54,594 bases of DNA from Anaerobranca californiensis DSM 14826 (GCF_900142275.1 NZ_FRAI01000015.1:1-54594), one strand, 5' to 3'; counted from the first letter of the stretch, positions 42,727 through 52,301 are shown. The notes: generated from the sequence alone by a model not told the origin. Program-made: numbers and translations.

Positions 42727-43521
42727 TTAATTGTTATCATTATTATTTAATTCTATACTTAATTTAAAGAAATTTATGCTATTTTTTGTAGTGTTATATG
42801 CAACTTTATCAAAGGAAATACCCTTAATTTCCGCTATTTTATCAATAACAAATTTCACATAGTAAGGATAGTTTACCTTACCCCTAAATGGTTCAGGGGT
42901 TAAATAAGGGCAATCAGTCTCTACTAATAAATATTCCAAGGGTATTTCTTTTACCACTTCCACCGTTTTTTTAGCATTTTTAAAAGTTACAGGACCAGCT
43001 ATAGACAACATGTACCCCATTTTAATCAGCTCTTTAGCTGTTTCTACACTACCGGAATAACAATGGAAAACACCTTTATATTGGGGGTTAGGAAATCTTT
43101 TTAAAATTTCCAGCATATCACCCATGGCATCCCTTTGATGAATAACAAATGGTTTTTTTAGTGAAAAAGCTAATTCTAGCTGCTGACAAAAGATCTCTTT
43201 TTGTACTTCTTTAGGGGAGAATTGATAATAGTAATCTAATCCCATTTCCCCTAAAGCCACAACTTTAGGTTTTTGAACCAGCTCTTCTAACTTCAATAAA
43301 TAATCTTCAGGAACTCCTTGGGCATCATGGGGATGTATCCCAACGGTAGTATAAACAGCTGAATATTTTTCCGCTATTTCTACCCCACTTAATGATGAAG
43401 GGAGATCATAGCCTGAATTAACAAAGGCTATAACTCCATTTTCTTCACTTTCCCTGATAATTTCTCCCACAGTTTTTTTAAGTTTAGGGTTATCTAAATG
43501 ACAGTGACTATCTATAAACAA
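42727..43521 (-). CDS. tatD: TatD family metal-dependent DNase
   Basis: TatD enzymes are metal-dependent hydrolases with DNase activity. The protein of about 264 residues has FIDSHCHLDNP (metal His pair), VALGEMGLDYYY, VIHQRDAMGDM and YLLVETDCPYLTPEPFRGK. The ATG at 43530 touches the site GGGGG, while the TTG at 43521 is nine bases away and gives the normal family start (M-F-I-D-S-H). The long frame to 43572 overlaps metG and is unlikely. It follows metG, as in Bacillus. Confidence 0.93.
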   Translation of the reverse strand: MFIDSHCHLDNPKLKKTVGEIIRESEENGVIAFVNSGYDLPSSLSGVEIAEKYSAVYTTVGIHPHDAQGVPEDYLLKLEELVQKPKVVALGEMGLDYYYQFSPKEVQKEIFCQQLELAFSLKKPFVIHQRDAMGDMLEILKRFPNPQYKGVFHCYSGSVETAKELIKMGYMLSIAGPVTFKNAKKTVEVVKEIPLEYLLVETDCPYLTPEPFRGKVNYPYYVKFVIDKIAEIKGISFDKVAYNTTKNSINFFKLSIELNNNDNN

Positions 43522-43534
43522 AAACTTCATCCCC

Positions 43535-45448
43535 CTATTTAACAATACTTCCCGAAATAATATCTTTATCAATACCTGATAATACTAAATTACCATCATC
43601 ATCACTGGCAGCTAAAATCATCCCTTCTGATAGTACCCCTCTTAATTTAACTGGTTTTAAATTGGCAACAAAAATCACTTTTTTTCCAACTAATTCTTCT
43701 GGCTGATAGTATTTAGCAATTCCTGCAACCACTTGTTTTTCAACATTCCCTAACTTTAATTGCACTTTTAATAATTTATCAGCTTTTTCTATCCTCTCTG
43801 CCTTTACAACTTCTGCTACCCGCAGTTCAACTTTAGAAAACTCTTCTATAGAAATCAAGTCTTTTTCTGGTATCTTTATCATTTTTGTGTTCTCCTTTTC
43901 CCCTTCTTCTTTTTCAAAAGCTGCCAAATCAATCCTTGGAAATAATGGTGTACTTTTGACTACTTTGTTACCTGGAGTTAATAAACCCCATTTTAAAGAT
44001 GACCAATCTTGTAAATTCTTTTCAATGCCTAATTGTTGGAAAATCTTTTGGGATGTTTTAGGCATAAAAGGTTCAATAAGGATACTAATAAACCTTATGG
44101 CTTCAGCTAGGTTATATAATACCACATCTAATTTCCCTTTATTTTCTTCATCTTTAGCTAAAAGCCAAGGCATAGTTTCATCGATATATTTGTTTGTTCT
44201 TCCAATAAATCTCCAAACTTCTGCCAATCCTTCATTAATTAGAAAATCATCTACTTTGTCTTCTAATAACTTTGGTAACCTTTCTGCCATTTCTTTAAGC
44301 TCTTCATCTAAATAACTATTTCCACCTGGATTTGGAATCTCACTATCCCTGTATTTTTCTATCATTGCAACAGTTCTACTAACTAAGTTTCCTAAATCAT
44401 TGGCTAGGTCAAAATTTACCCTTTTAGCTAAACCTAATTCTGAGAAATTACCGTCTGTTGTTAAGGAAAATTCCCTCAATAGATGATATCTCAAGGCATC
44501 GCTTCCATACTTCTCCACTAGAATTTTAGGGTCTATAACATTCCCCTTTGATTTTGACATTTTATCATTATCAAATAGTAGCCATCCATGGCCAAATATT
44601 TTTTTAGGTAATGGCAACCCTAGAGCCATTAATATAATAGGCCAATAAATGGAATGAAAACGCACTATTTCTTTAGCCATTAGATGGACATCTGCCGGCC
44701 ACCATTTTTTAAACTTTTCTTCATCTTCTAAATAACCAATAGCTGTGATGTAATTTGACAAGGCATCTAGCCATACGTAAATTACATGTTTAGAATCGAA
44801 GGGTATTTTAACGCCCCAATCAAAGGTAGTTCTAGAAACACACAAATCTTCCAAACCAGGTTTTAAAAAATTATTTAACATTTCATTTTTTCTAGATTCA
44901 GGTTGTATAAAATCTGGATTTTCTTCAATATGTTTAATTAATTGAGGAGCATATTTAGACATTCTAAAAAAGTAACTTTCTTCCTTTACCTTTTCAACTG
45001 GACGACCACAATCAGGACAATTCCCTTCTTTTAATTGCCTTTCTGTCCAAAAAGATTCACAAGGTGTACAATAAAGGCCTTCATAATAATCTTTATATAT
45101 ATCCCCTTGATTATAGAGTTTTTCAAAGATTTTTTGAACTACTTTTTTATGTCTCTCTTCAGTGGTACCAATAAAATCATCGTACTCTATGTCTAATAAT
45201 GCCCATAAATCTTTAATCCATTCCCTGATTTCCTCTACAAAAATTTTGGGATCTTTACCTGCTTCCTTTGCTTTTTTCTCTATTTTTTGTCCATGTTCAT
45301 CAGTACCAGTCAAGTAAAAAACTTCATAGCCAGTTTTTTTCTTAAATCTAGCTATAGCATCGGCAATAACAGTAGTAAAACAGTGTCCAACATGTAAAGT
45401 GTTACTTGGATAATAAATTGGTGTAGTTATATAGAACTTTTTATTCAT
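43535..45448 (-). CDS. metG: Methionyl-tRNA synthetase
   Basis: Charges tRNA(Met) and initiator tRNA. The 637-residue protein has the class I signature (YPSNTLHVGHC), the zinc-knuckle insert with two Cys pairs (CTPCESFW, CPDCGRP), KMSKSKGNV, an anticodon-binding helical domain, and a C-terminal EMAP/Trbp111-like tRNA-binding domain (about residues 530-637, ELRVAEVVKAERIEKADKLL). Its leader is a T-box with an ATG specifier, so low charged tRNA(Met) raises expression. tatD follows with overlap of control signals. Confidence 0.98.
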   Translation of the reverse strand: MNKKFYITTPIYYPSNTLHVGHCFTTVIADAIARFKKKTGYEVFYLTGTDEHGQKIEKKAKEAGKDPKIFVEEIREWIKDLWALLDIEYDDFIGTTEERHKKVVQKIFEKLYNQGDIYKDYYEGLYCTPCESFWTERQLKEGNCPDCGRPVEKVKEESYFFRMSKYAPQLIKHIEENPDFIQPESRKNEMLNNFLKPGLEDLCVSRTTFDWGVKIPFDSKHVIYVWLDALSNYITAIGYLEDEEKFKKWWPADVHLMAKEIVRFHSIYWPIILMALGLPLPKKIFGHGWLLFDNDKMSKSKGNVIDPKILVEKYGSDALRYHLLREFSLTTDGNFSELGLAKRVNFDLANDLGNLVSRTVAMIEKYRDSEIPNPGGNSYLDEELKEMAERLPKLLEDKVDDFLINEGLAEVWRFIGRTNKYIDETMPWLLAKDEENKGKLDVVLYNLAEAIRFISILIEPFMPKTSQKIFQQLGIEKNLQDWSSLKWGLLTPGNKVVKSTPLFPRIDLAAFEKEEGEKENTKMIKIPEKDLISIEEFSKVELRVAEVVKAERIEKADKLLKVQLKLGNVEKQVVAGIAKYYQPEELVGKKVIFVANLKPVKLRGVLSEGMILAASDDDGNLVLSGIDKDIISGSIVK

Positions 45449-45473
45449 CCTTTTACCTCCTTTTGTTTTTTTA

Positions 45474-45716
45474 AACTAAAAAACTTCGCCCAACAACTGT
45501 AGGGGCGAAGTCAATACTCCACGGTACCACCCTAACTTCAGTAACTTATACTCCAAGTTACCCTCATTAGTGATAGGCTATAACGGAACCACCGGAAAAA
45601 TCTGCTCCTACAGACCATCTTCTCTGAATAGAAACACCGTATTTCCACCAACAACGGCTCTCTTTAGTTTCTGTTTTCAGATACTCATCTGTAATCACTG
45701 CATTTAAAAATATTTT
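45474..45716 (-). ncRNA. T-box riboswitch (methionine)
   Basis: The minus-strand leader of metG has the T-box sequence AGGGTGGTACCGTGG (45533-45519) and a final terminator hairpin (ACTTCGCCC/GGGCGAAGT, then TTTTTT) that competes with the antiterminator. The specifier loop is bounded by stems ACAGA/TCTGT and TCTGAA/TTCAGA. It contains GAAGATGG, so the specifier codon is ATG (45618-45616). AG-rich bulge elements of Stem I precede it. Confidence 0.93.
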
Positions 45717-45722
45717 TTGTTT

Positions 45723-45751
45723 ATTTTACCATTTATTTTTCCCAGGGTCAA
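45723..45751 (-). promoter_or_regulatory. metG T-box promoter
   Basis: TTGACC (45751-45746), 17 bases, TAAAAT (45728-45723), with TGG before the -10. It starts the T-box transcript. Confidence 0.8.
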
Positions 45752-45813
45752 TGATAGTTATGTAAATTTATCAAAATGAGTATATAAAATTTAATTTTTC
45801 TGACAGTAGATAA

Positions 45814-45842
45814 TTGACTATCATGGAATTTATTGGTATAAT
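45814..45842 (+). promoter_or_regulatory. abrB promoter
   Basis: TTGACT (45814-45819), 17 bases, TATAAT (45837-45842), on the plus strand, about 50 bases before the abrB start. Confidence 0.85.
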
Positions 45843-45892
45843 CTAATTAATGTCGAATTTTGTAGAATTTTGGTAGAGAGGAGGTTGATCAA

Positions 45893-46129
45893 ATGAAATC
45901 AACGGGTATTGTTAGAAAAGTGGACGAGTTAGGAAGAGTGGTATTACCTATTGAGTTGAGAAGAACCCTAAACATCGATACAAAGGATTCTTTAGAAATT
46001 TATGTAGATGGAGAAAAAGTTATCTTAAAAAAATATCATCCAGCATGTGTTTTCTGTGGAGAAGCAGATGATGTAAAATACTTTAAAGGTAAAAACATCT
46101 GCCAAAATTGTATAGATGAATTAAAATAA
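45893..46129 (+). CDS. abrB: AbrB-family transition state regulator
   Basis: A 78-residue regulator. The N-terminal AbrB DNA-binding domain is KSTGIVRKVDELGRVVLPIE and VILKKYHPA. The C-terminus contains two Cys pairs (CVFCGE, CQNC) that may bind zinc, a form common in Clostridia and different from the Bacillus oligomerisation domain. In Bacillus AbrB represses stationary-phase genes including spoVG and is repressed by Spo0A. It is divergent to metG, preceded by GAGGAGG and a strong promoter, and convergent to rsmI. Confidence 0.94.
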   Translation: MKSTGIVRKVDELGRVVLPIELRRTLNIDTKDSLEIYVDGEKVILKKYHPACVFCGEADDVKYFKGKNICQNCIDELK

Positions 46130-46160
46130 GTAAGGCGGTTAACCGTCTTACTTATTTTTT
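46127..46160. terminator. Bidirectional terminator between abrB and rsmI
   Basis: AAGTAAGGCGGTT pairs with AACCGTCTTACTT; T-rich on both sides. It includes the ends of both genes. Confidence 0.85.
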
Positions 46161-46981
46161 TAATCCTTTTTTAACATATATTGATATAATTCCCTTTGGG
46201 ATAATCCCATCTTCCCTGCCACATGTTTACAGGCATCTTTCAGATAATATCCTTGGTTTAACAGAGTTTCTACCTCAGCAATTCCTTGTTCAAAGGAATA
46301 TTGAGGTAATTTATTACCTTCAATAACTAGGGTAAATTCCCCTTTTATTCCCTTTTCTTTAAATATATTTATTAATTCTAAGGCAGTACCTGCTAACCTT
46401 TCTTCATAAAGTTTTGTTATTTCCCTCACCACTACAATTTTCCTTTTAGGATCTAGCTGCTCAATTTTTTCTAAAGTATCTAAAAGGTCATGGGGGCTTT
46501 GATAGCAAACTATTGTAGAAGGTTCCAATAAAAGTTTTTCTAACTCTTTTAGTTTTTGAGTCCCTTTAGGTAAAAAACCCACAAATTTAAAATTTGTCGT
46601 GTCAAAACCAGAAATTATTAATGCACAAATCAAGGCACATGGTCCTGGTATAGGTATTACTTCAATATTATTTTCCAAAGCTTTTTCCACTAAAATTTGT
46701 CCAGGGTCAGCAATCCCTGGGGTACCAGCATCTGATACTAATGCCACATTATATCCTTCTAAAATTTTATTAATTATTTTAAGTACTTGTTTCTTTTCAT
46801 TAAACTTATGATACTGGAGCATCGGTGTTTTAATAGAAAAATGATTAAGTAACAATCCAGTCCTTCTAGTATCTTCTGCTGCTATATAGTCCACTTGCTG
46901 TAAAGTTTTTATTGCCCTTATAGACATGTCTTCTAAATTACCTATAGGAGTTGCACAAAGATATAATTTCCCTACCATCAT
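46160..46981 (-). CDS. rsmI: 16S rRNA (cytidine1402-2'-O)-methyltransferase
   Basis: RsmI methylates the ribose of C1402 in the decoding centre. The 273-residue protein has the tetrapyrrole-methylase-like fold with GKLYLCATPIGNLEDMSIRA, DYIAAEDTRRTG, LVSDAGTPGIADPG and PIPGPCALICALIISG. Start ATG pair after GGGATA. It is convergent with abrB and follows trmN6 by 12 bases (yabC position in Bacillus; the small yazA gene is absent). Confidence 0.96.
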   Translation of the reverse strand: MMVGKLYLCATPIGNLEDMSIRAIKTLQQVDYIAAEDTRRTGLLLNHFSIKTPMLQYHKFNEKKQVLKIINKILEGYNVALVSDAGTPGIADPGQILVEKALENNIEVIPIPGPCALICALIISGFDTTNFKFVGFLPKGTQKLKELEKLLLEPSTIVCYQSPHDLLDTLEKIEQLDPKRKIVVVREITKLYEERLAGTALELINIFKEKGIKGEFTLVIEGNKLPQYSFEQGIAEVETLLNQGYYLKDACKHVAGKMGLSQRELYQYMLKKD

Positions 46982-46993
46982 TATCCCTTTCCC

Positions 46994-47728
46994 TTATTTG
47001 TTGTATAAATCCTCTACTTCCTTAGTATATTGACCTGTTTCATCGTAAATTATTAAAGAAGGCAAAGTTATCAAACCTGGTTTTGCTCCCTTTATTCCTT
47101 CTATCAATACAATATTTGCCTCTCTATCTTTTTTAGGTTGAACTAAACGAAGCCTTTTAGGTTCCACATTATATTTCCGCATATAATAAAAAATATCTAC
47201 TAATCTTTCAGTTTTGTGTACTAGAGCAACTTTTCCCCCATATTTTACCAACTTTGCCCCTGCTAAAACGACATCTTCAAGATTACATAGTATTTCATGT
47301 CTTGCTATAGCTTTTGTCGTTAAAGTATTAACTTCTCCCCTCTGTCCTTTCATATATGGAGGGTTAGATACTACTAAATCAAAGGTTTCAGCCCCTAAGA
47401 TCCTAGGGGCTTCTTTTATATCACCTTTAACTATTTTTATATTATCCAATTTATTTAATAAAACTGATCTTTGAGCCATATCAACTAAAAGATCTTGTAT
47501 TTCTAAACCTACTACTTCTTTAACTTTTTTTCTACCAGCTATTAAAAGGGGTAAGACCCCGGTACCAGTACCTAAGTCGGCAACCCTATCATTATTAGTT
47601 ACTCCTGCGAAGGCACTTAGTAAAACACTATCCATAGTAAAGGAAAATACTTTTCTGTTTTGAATAATTTTTAATCCATTTCTATGGAGCTCATCTATTC
47701 TTTCATTAGGTAGTAACTTAACATCCAT
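46994..47728 (-). CDS. trmN6: tRNA1(Val) (adenine37-N6)-methyltransferase family
   Basis: A Rossmann SAM-dependent methyltransferase of 244 residues. It shows VADLGTGTGVLPLLI and the N6-adenine motif LVVSNPPYM, with VKYGGKVALVHKTERL later. Bacillus YabB and E. coli YfiC belong here; the RNA substrate in this lineage is assumed. The frame opens with a GTG at 47737, but the ATG at 47728 has AGGTG at six bases. It follows the yabA stop without a gap, so is co-translated. Confidence 0.93.
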   Translation of the reverse strand: MDVKLLPNERIDELHRNGLKIIQNRKVFSFTMDSVLLSAFAGVTNNDRVADLGTGTGVLPLLIAGRKKVKEVVGLEIQDLLVDMAQRSVLLNKLDNIKIVKGDIKEAPRILGAETFDLVVSNPPYMKGQRGEVNTLTTKAIARHEILCNLEDVVLAGAKLVKYGGKVALVHKTERLVDIFYYMRKYNVEPKRLRLVQPKKDREANIVLIEGIKGAKPGLITLPSLIIYDETGQYTKEVEDLYNK

Positions 47729-47737
47729 ATTACACAC

Positions 47738-48037
47738 CTATTTCTTTAATAAAGATATACAGAATAAACAATCACCTTCAGTCCGTAAACTACCATAATG
47801 AAGATGACATATGTGGAATCCTTCATTATATAGTCTCGCTAAGGCATCTTGCCCTTCTTTTATCGGACTAACTTCCTTCTTAGGTTTAGAGTAAGGAAGT
47901 TGTTCCTTTAACCATTTATTCTCTTTTTGTAACCTTTCATTTTCTATTAATAACTCATTGTATTGTTTTTTTATCAAATTTAACTTTCTATAAAATTCTT
48001 CTAATAAATCTTCTAAATTTTTTATTTCTTCTCTCAC
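47738..48037 (-). CDS. yabA: Replication initiation control protein YabA
   Basis: YabA binds DnaA and the sliding clamp and limits replication starts. The 99-residue protein has an N-terminal coiled coil to about residue 50 (rich in Glu/Lys/Leu) and a C-terminal zinc-binding part ([18 protein letters not shown]) with His and Cys ligands. It sits in the usual ricT-yabA-trmN6 order. Identity is supported strongly by context because the coiled coil is poorly conserved. Confidence 0.93.
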   Translation of the reverse strand: MREEIKNLEDLLEEFYRKLNLIKKQYNELLIENERLQKENKWLKEQLPYSKPKKEVSPIKEGQDALARLYNEGFHICHLHYGSLRTEGDCLFCISLLKK

Positions 48038-48049
48038 AGTTAGGCCCTC

Positions 48050-48931
48050 CTAACTATCTCTTTCCAATTCTTGTAATTCCTCTGTTTCTTCCTCAAGTTC
48101 CTCTTTATCGGTGTTTAAACTTAAAACTCTAACTTTACAAGGGGGAAAATCGACTAGAATTTTACTATCGAATATTTCTACCTTTACAGTACCTTTGAGG
48201 GGATTGACTTCAGTAATTTTCCCTTTTCCAACTTCAGTTTCTACTTCTGTACCAACTTCCGGCATATGCCTTCTTGCTTCTTCATAATGGTCGTTTTCAT
48301 ACCTTAAACAACACATCAAGCGACCACAAATACCAGAAATTTTTGTAGGATTTAATGATAGATTTTGGATTTTAGCCATTTTAATTGATACAGGCTCAAA
48401 CTCTCCTAAAAATGTACTACAACATAGTGATCTACCACAACAACCTATGCCACCTAACATTTTTGCTTCATCTCTTATTCCAATTTGCCTTAACTCTATC
48501 CGAGTTCTAAAAACAGCTGCTAAGTCTTTGACTAATTCCCTAAAATCTATACGACCTTCTGCAGTAAAATAAAAAATTATTTTTGAAGCATCAAAGGTAT
48601 ATTCAACATCTACCAATTTCATTTCTAAACCATGTTTTTCTATTTTCTGCTGACAAATTTCAAAGGCTTCTTTTTCCTTTATTTTGTTTTCTTTAACTTG
48701 TTCAGCATCACTTTCTGTGGCTATACGTATAACTTTTTTAAGAGGTAATACAACCTCTGATTCTTCAACAGTTTTAGGTCCTACAACTACTTCTCCATAT
48801 TCTAACCCTCTAGCAGTCTCTACTATTACATAATTACCTTTAACTATATCCCACTGATCAGGGTCAAAGTAATAAATTTTACCAGCTCTTTTAAATCTTA
48901 CTCCTACAACTTTGTACTGAACCTGTTCCAT
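48050..48931 (-). CDS. ricT: PSP1-domain protein RicT (YaaT)
   Basis: RicT belongs to the RicA-RicF-RicT complex that in Bacillus helps RNase Y process RNA and promotes Spo0A phosphorylation. The 293-residue protein contains a PSP1 domain (about residues 60-145) and the Cys-rich segment GGIGCCGRSLCCSTF and ISGICGRLMCCLRYEN, which provides ligands for [4Fe-4S] clusters in the complex. An acidic tail ends the protein. It follows holB by three bases. Confidence 0.95.
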   Translation of the reverse strand: MEQVQYKVVGVRFKRAGKIYYFDPDQWDIVKGNYVIVETARGLEYGEVVVGPKTVEESEVVLPLKKVIRIATESDAEQVKENKIKEKEAFEICQQKIEKHGLEMKLVDVEYTFDASKIIFYFTAEGRIDFRELVKDLAAVFRTRIELRQIGIRDEAKMLGGIGCCGRSLCCSTFLGEFEPVSIKMAKIQNLSLNPTKISGICGRLMCCLRYENDHYEEARRHMPEVGTEVETEVGKGKITEVNPLKGTVKVEIFDSKILVDFPPCKVRVLSLNTDKEELEEETEELQELERDS

Positions 48932-48934
48932 ATC

Positions 48935-49882
48935 CTATTCCTCCTGTAAGGAATTATAAATCACCTCGAAATTCAACATAGGGTTTATGTTGTTTTTTAA
49001 GGTATTCCTAATTATTTTAACTTTATTTAATATCTCCTCTATCTTGGTCAAATTGGAAGTTCTTAACAAGTTTATTTTATCATAATAATCCTTATTTACT
49101 AGTATATCTTTATTTTGTCCTACTTTCAAATATAATAAGTCTCTCAACAGAAATTCTATTAAATCAAGAACCAAGGCTGGTTCTATATTTGCCAACGTTT
49201 TATTAAGTTTAACATAATCTAAACCTTTTTCAGAGGTTTCCAAAAATAAATTATATACATTTTCCCTAATAGTCCAAAAATCTGTTTCTAAATATTCTAA
49301 TGCTTTTCCCATTGAACCTTCACTAAATACTGCAATTATTTCTGCTTTTAAAGGATCTAGTTCCTTTTGTCTACATAAAAATTCCTTTAAATCATTAGTT
49401 GTTAAAGAATTAATTTTTATTGGAATAGCCCTGGATCTAATAGTCCTTATAACATTTGTGATATTTTCACACAAAAGAAAAATAGTGAGATATAAAGGAG
49501 GCTCCTCAATTAAAGTAAGTAGTTTATTGGCACCTTGAGTATTTAGCCTATCTACTCCTTCTAATACCACTATTTTTCTTTCTCCCTCTAAAGGAGAATA
49601 AATAGCTGCCCTTTTAAACTGATCTACCGTCTCAAGTTTAACGATTGCATCTTCACTGTAAAAGAAATTGACATCTGGGTGAACTTCTTTTTCGATATTA
49701 GTACAAGTTCTACAGTGACAATTCCAGTTACCACAAAGAATGTATTTAGCAATCTCTTTAGTAAAAGTTTTTTTCCCCGTCCCTTTAGTACCATGAATTA
49801 GATAACAATGATGGAGCATCTGATTTTTAATGGCATTCTCAAAATATTTTATGTTATTTTCTTGTCCAATGAGCTCCATCAT
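48935..49882 (-). CDS. holB: DNA polymerase III delta-prime subunit
   Basis: Clamp-loader subunit, 315 residues. It shows LIHGTKGTGKKTF, where the Walker A is retained, a Cys zinc module (CGNWNCHCRTC), and VVLEGVDRLNTQGANKLLTLIEEPP with RTIRSRAIPIK, the sensor region. In Bacillus yaaR lies between darA and holB; here darA stop and holB start are adjacent, so yaaR is absent. Confidence 0.95.
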   Translation of the reverse strand: MMELIGQENNIKYFENAIKNQMLHHCYLIHGTKGTGKKTFTKEIAKYILCGNWNCHCRTCTNIEKEVHPDVNFFYSEDAIVKLETVDQFKRAAIYSPLEGERKIVVLEGVDRLNTQGANKLLTLIEEPPLYLTIFLLCENITNVIRTIRSRAIPIKINSLTTNDLKEFLCRQKELDPLKAEIIAVFSEGSMGKALEYLETDFWTIRENVYNLFLETSEKGLDYVKLNKTLANIEPALVLDLIEFLLRDLLYLKVGQNKDILVNKDYYDKINLLRTSNLTKIEEILNKVKIIRNTLKNNINPMLNFEVIYNSLQEE

Positions 49883-50212
49883 CTATACCCTTTCAAACTT
49901 CTCTACATCTATTACAAATATCGTTGCTCCACCTACAATAACTTCTACTGGATAAGGAACATAAGATTCCACTGAACCTCCCAGAGGTGACATGGTTGTA
50001 ACCATCTTTTCTCTGCTTTTACAGGTTTGTTTAATTATACCTACCACATCATCAACTTGATGATCTTCAACTCCAATGAGGACAGTTGTATTGCCAGATT
50101 TTAAAAATCCCCCTGTACTAGCAAGTTTTGTAGCTTTAAACCCTTCATCTACTAAACTTTCCAACAGCTTACCACTATCTCTGTCCTGAATTATCGCAAT
50201 TACTAACTTCAT
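49883..50212 (-). CDS. darA: Cyclic-di-AMP receptor DarA (PII-like)
   Basis: A 109-residue PII-like trimeric protein that binds c-di-AMP. It contains MKLVIAIIQDRDSGKLLES, FKATKLASTGGFLKSGNTTV and IGVEDHQVDDVVGIIKQTC, all typical of DarA/PstA/YaaQ. Its downstream partner is unknown in the family. Located between tmk and holB, 17 bases after tmk, in the tmk-darA-holB-ricT-yabA series. Confidence 0.96.
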   Translation of the reverse strand: MKLVIAIIQDRDSGKLLESLVDEGFKATKLASTGGFLKSGNTTVLIGVEDHQVDDVVGIIKQTCKSREKMVTTMSPLGGSVESYVPYPVEVIVGGATIFVIDVEKFERV

Positions 50213-50229
50213 TAAAATCCCTCCCTTTT

Positions 50230-50829
50230 TTAAAATTTTAGCTTACTAATAATTTCTCTATGAATTTCTTCAATATCTTTATTACCATCTATAAGAATCA
50301 TGTTATATTCATTTAAAAGCTTATGATAGCCTTCCCTTACTTTTTGAAAATAATCCAACCCTCTACTTTCTATCCTGTCTTTTGTTCTTCCTATCCTGCT
50401 TAAAGCAATATCTGTATCTAAATCTATTAAAAATGTATAATCAGGCATTAAACCACCAGTAGCTATTATGTTAATCTCTTCTACAAGGTTATGACCTAAG
50501 TTTAACCCTATACCTTGATAAACAATACTAGAATGTAAATATCTATCAGATATCACCCAATAACCCTTTGATAAAGCAGGTTTTATTACTTCTTCTATCA
50601 GCTGAGCCCTTGCTGAAGCATACAGTAAACACTCAGCTATAGGAACAATTTTGTTTTCTGGATTTAATAAAAGCTCCCTGATATAATCCCCTATTGGGGT
50701 ACCACCCGGTTCCCTTGTATATATATATTTTATACCTTTACTTTGGAGAAATTGACATAATAACTTACTTTGTGTAGTCTTTCCAACTCCGTCAGGACCT
50801 TCAATTACAATAAATTTTCCTTTTTCCAT
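50230..50829 (-). CDS. tmk: Thymidylate kinase
   Basis: Phosphorylates dTMP to dTDP. The 199-residue protein has the P-loop IEGPDGVGKTTQ, the DRY-type motif VISDRYLHSS, and the lid region RIGRTKDRIESRG. It starts 15 bases after the decarboxylase stop and continues into darA and holB, as in Bacillus. Confidence 0.97.
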   Translation of the reverse strand: MEKGKFIVIEGPDGVGKTTQSKLLCQFLQSKGIKYIYTREPGGTPIGDYIRELLLNPENKIVPIAECLLYASARAQLIEEVIKPALSKGYWVISDRYLHSSIVYQGIGLNLGHNLVEEINIIATGGLMPDYTFLIDLDTDIALSRIGRTKDRIESRGLDYFQKVREGYHKLLNEYNMILIDGNKDIEEIHREIISKLKF

Positions 50830-50844
50830 TAAATAACCCTTCCT

Positions 50845-52254
50845 TTATTTGTCATCAAAAAATTTATCCTTTACTACTTCTATCATACCATTTTCTATAC
50901 CATGAATACTAGAGAAATTACTATTTTTTAAATATTTTATAATCTCCTCTGTTACCACTTCTCCAGGGAAAAGAATTGGTATTCCTGGGGGGTAAGGAGT
51001 TATAGGTTGTACTACCACTTTCCCTTTAGCCTTTTTAAGGGGAATTTTTTCCTTTTGTGAATAAAAGGCTTCCCTCGGTGTTAAAACTCCAGTATTCCTT
51101 ATTCTAAAACAATTTTCCTGGCTATATAGAATATCTTCTTCCTCTGTTGAAAATCTTTTTAAAATAGCTGCTGTCTTTACTAATTCCCTTTTACTTATTT
51201 TATAATTAATAAATAGCAAAATTTTATTATCTGCTAAAAACTCAGGAATTATTCCATTTTTAATTAGTTGTTTAAAAACCTCTTTAGCTTTTTTATTATC
51301 CTTAAAAAGTAATGTTATTTTAGTGGGATCTAAGTACTGATTTGAGTTTAGGTCTTTTTCCTTTATATATCTTATTTTATATTTATCCAGTAATTCCTTC
51401 ATATAATTTCCTTTTTTTATCGTTTTTTGTAATATTTTTTCCCCTATCTGGGTATATTGCTCAGTACAGTAGGCAATTGAAGCCAATAAGATATAAGAGG
51501 GACTAGTGGATGTTGTTAAAGAAATATGTTTTCTTAATTCACTTAAGTTAATATCTTCAGCATTAATATTTATTACTCCCGTTTGAGTTAACCCAGTTAA
51601 ATTTTTATGGGTACTATTAACCACTAAATCTGCTTTACAAGTATTAGCCAAATATACCTTTAAATCTGTAAAATATAAATGACTGCCATGGGCCTCGTCA
51701 ACAAGGAGTTTTATTTTATACTTATTACATAGCTGAACTATTAACTTCAAATCTTTGTTACCTATACCATAATAATTAGGTGTAGTTAAAATAATCCCTT
51801 TAATTCTTTCTATTTTTTTTATAGCTTGTTGAATCCCTTGATAATCCAAAGGAGAGGCCCCAGAATGTTCTGAAAAAACAGGTTCTGCTCCAGATAGTAT
51901 CAAACCATAGATTACTGATTTATGACAATCCCTTGAAACTAATATTTGGTCTCCTTCTCTAAACAAGTAAGAAATGGCGGCAATTATTCCGGAAGAACTA
52001 CCATTGACTAGGTAAATACAATGATTACTGTTAAATAACTTTGCTGTAGATTTTTCAGCTTTTTTAATTATTCCTTGAGGATTGTGATAATCATCAGTTC
52101 CATAAACTTCCGTTGTTTCAAAAAATGGCATGTATTTTCTAAATTTTTTATTTAAATTCTTTCCACCATAATTTCCAGGCATATGAAATTTTATATATCT
52201 TTTTTTATTATTTTTATTATATATATATAAATTTTGTAATTTTTTGATTTTCAT
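50845..52254 (-). CDS. Orn/Lys/Arg decarboxylase family protein (YaaO-type)
   Basis: A PLP-dependent group III-type decarboxylase of 469 residues. It shows DYHNPQGIIKKAE, VNGSSSGIIAAISYL, the aspartate motif LLVDEAHGSHLYF and the PLP lysine in VVNSTHKNLTGLTQTG. The C-terminal domain contains PLKKAKGKVVVQPITPYPPGIPILFPGE. The real substrate (Arg, Lys or Orn) cannot be read from the sequence; YaaO of Bacillus is in the same place before tmk. It follows gin after a terminator. Confidence 0.9.
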   Translation of the reverse strand: MKIKKLQNLYIYNKNNKKRYIKFHMPGNYGGKNLNKKFRKYMPFFETTEVYGTDDYHNPQGIIKKAEKSTAKLFNSNHCIYLVNGSSSGIIAAISYLFREGDQILVSRDCHKSVIYGLILSGAEPVFSEHSGASPLDYQGIQQAIKKIERIKGIILTTPNYYGIGNKDLKLIVQLCNKYKIKLLVDEAHGSHLYFTDLKVYLANTCKADLVVNSTHKNLTGLTQTGVININAEDINLSELRKHISLTTSTSPSYILLASIAYCTEQYTQIGEKILQKTIKKGNYMKELLDKYKIRYIKEKDLNSNQYLDPTKITLLFKDNKKAKEVFKQLIKNGIIPEFLADNKILLFINYKISKRELVKTAAILKRFSTEEEDILYSQENCFRIRNTGVLTPREAFYSQKEKIPLKKAKGKVVVQPITPYPPGIPILFPGEVVTEEIIKYLKNSNFSSIHGIENGMIEVVKDKFFDDK

Positions 52255-52301
52255 ATTTTCCTGTACTCCTTGATATTTTATCTAAAAATATTATATAAAA
52301 A

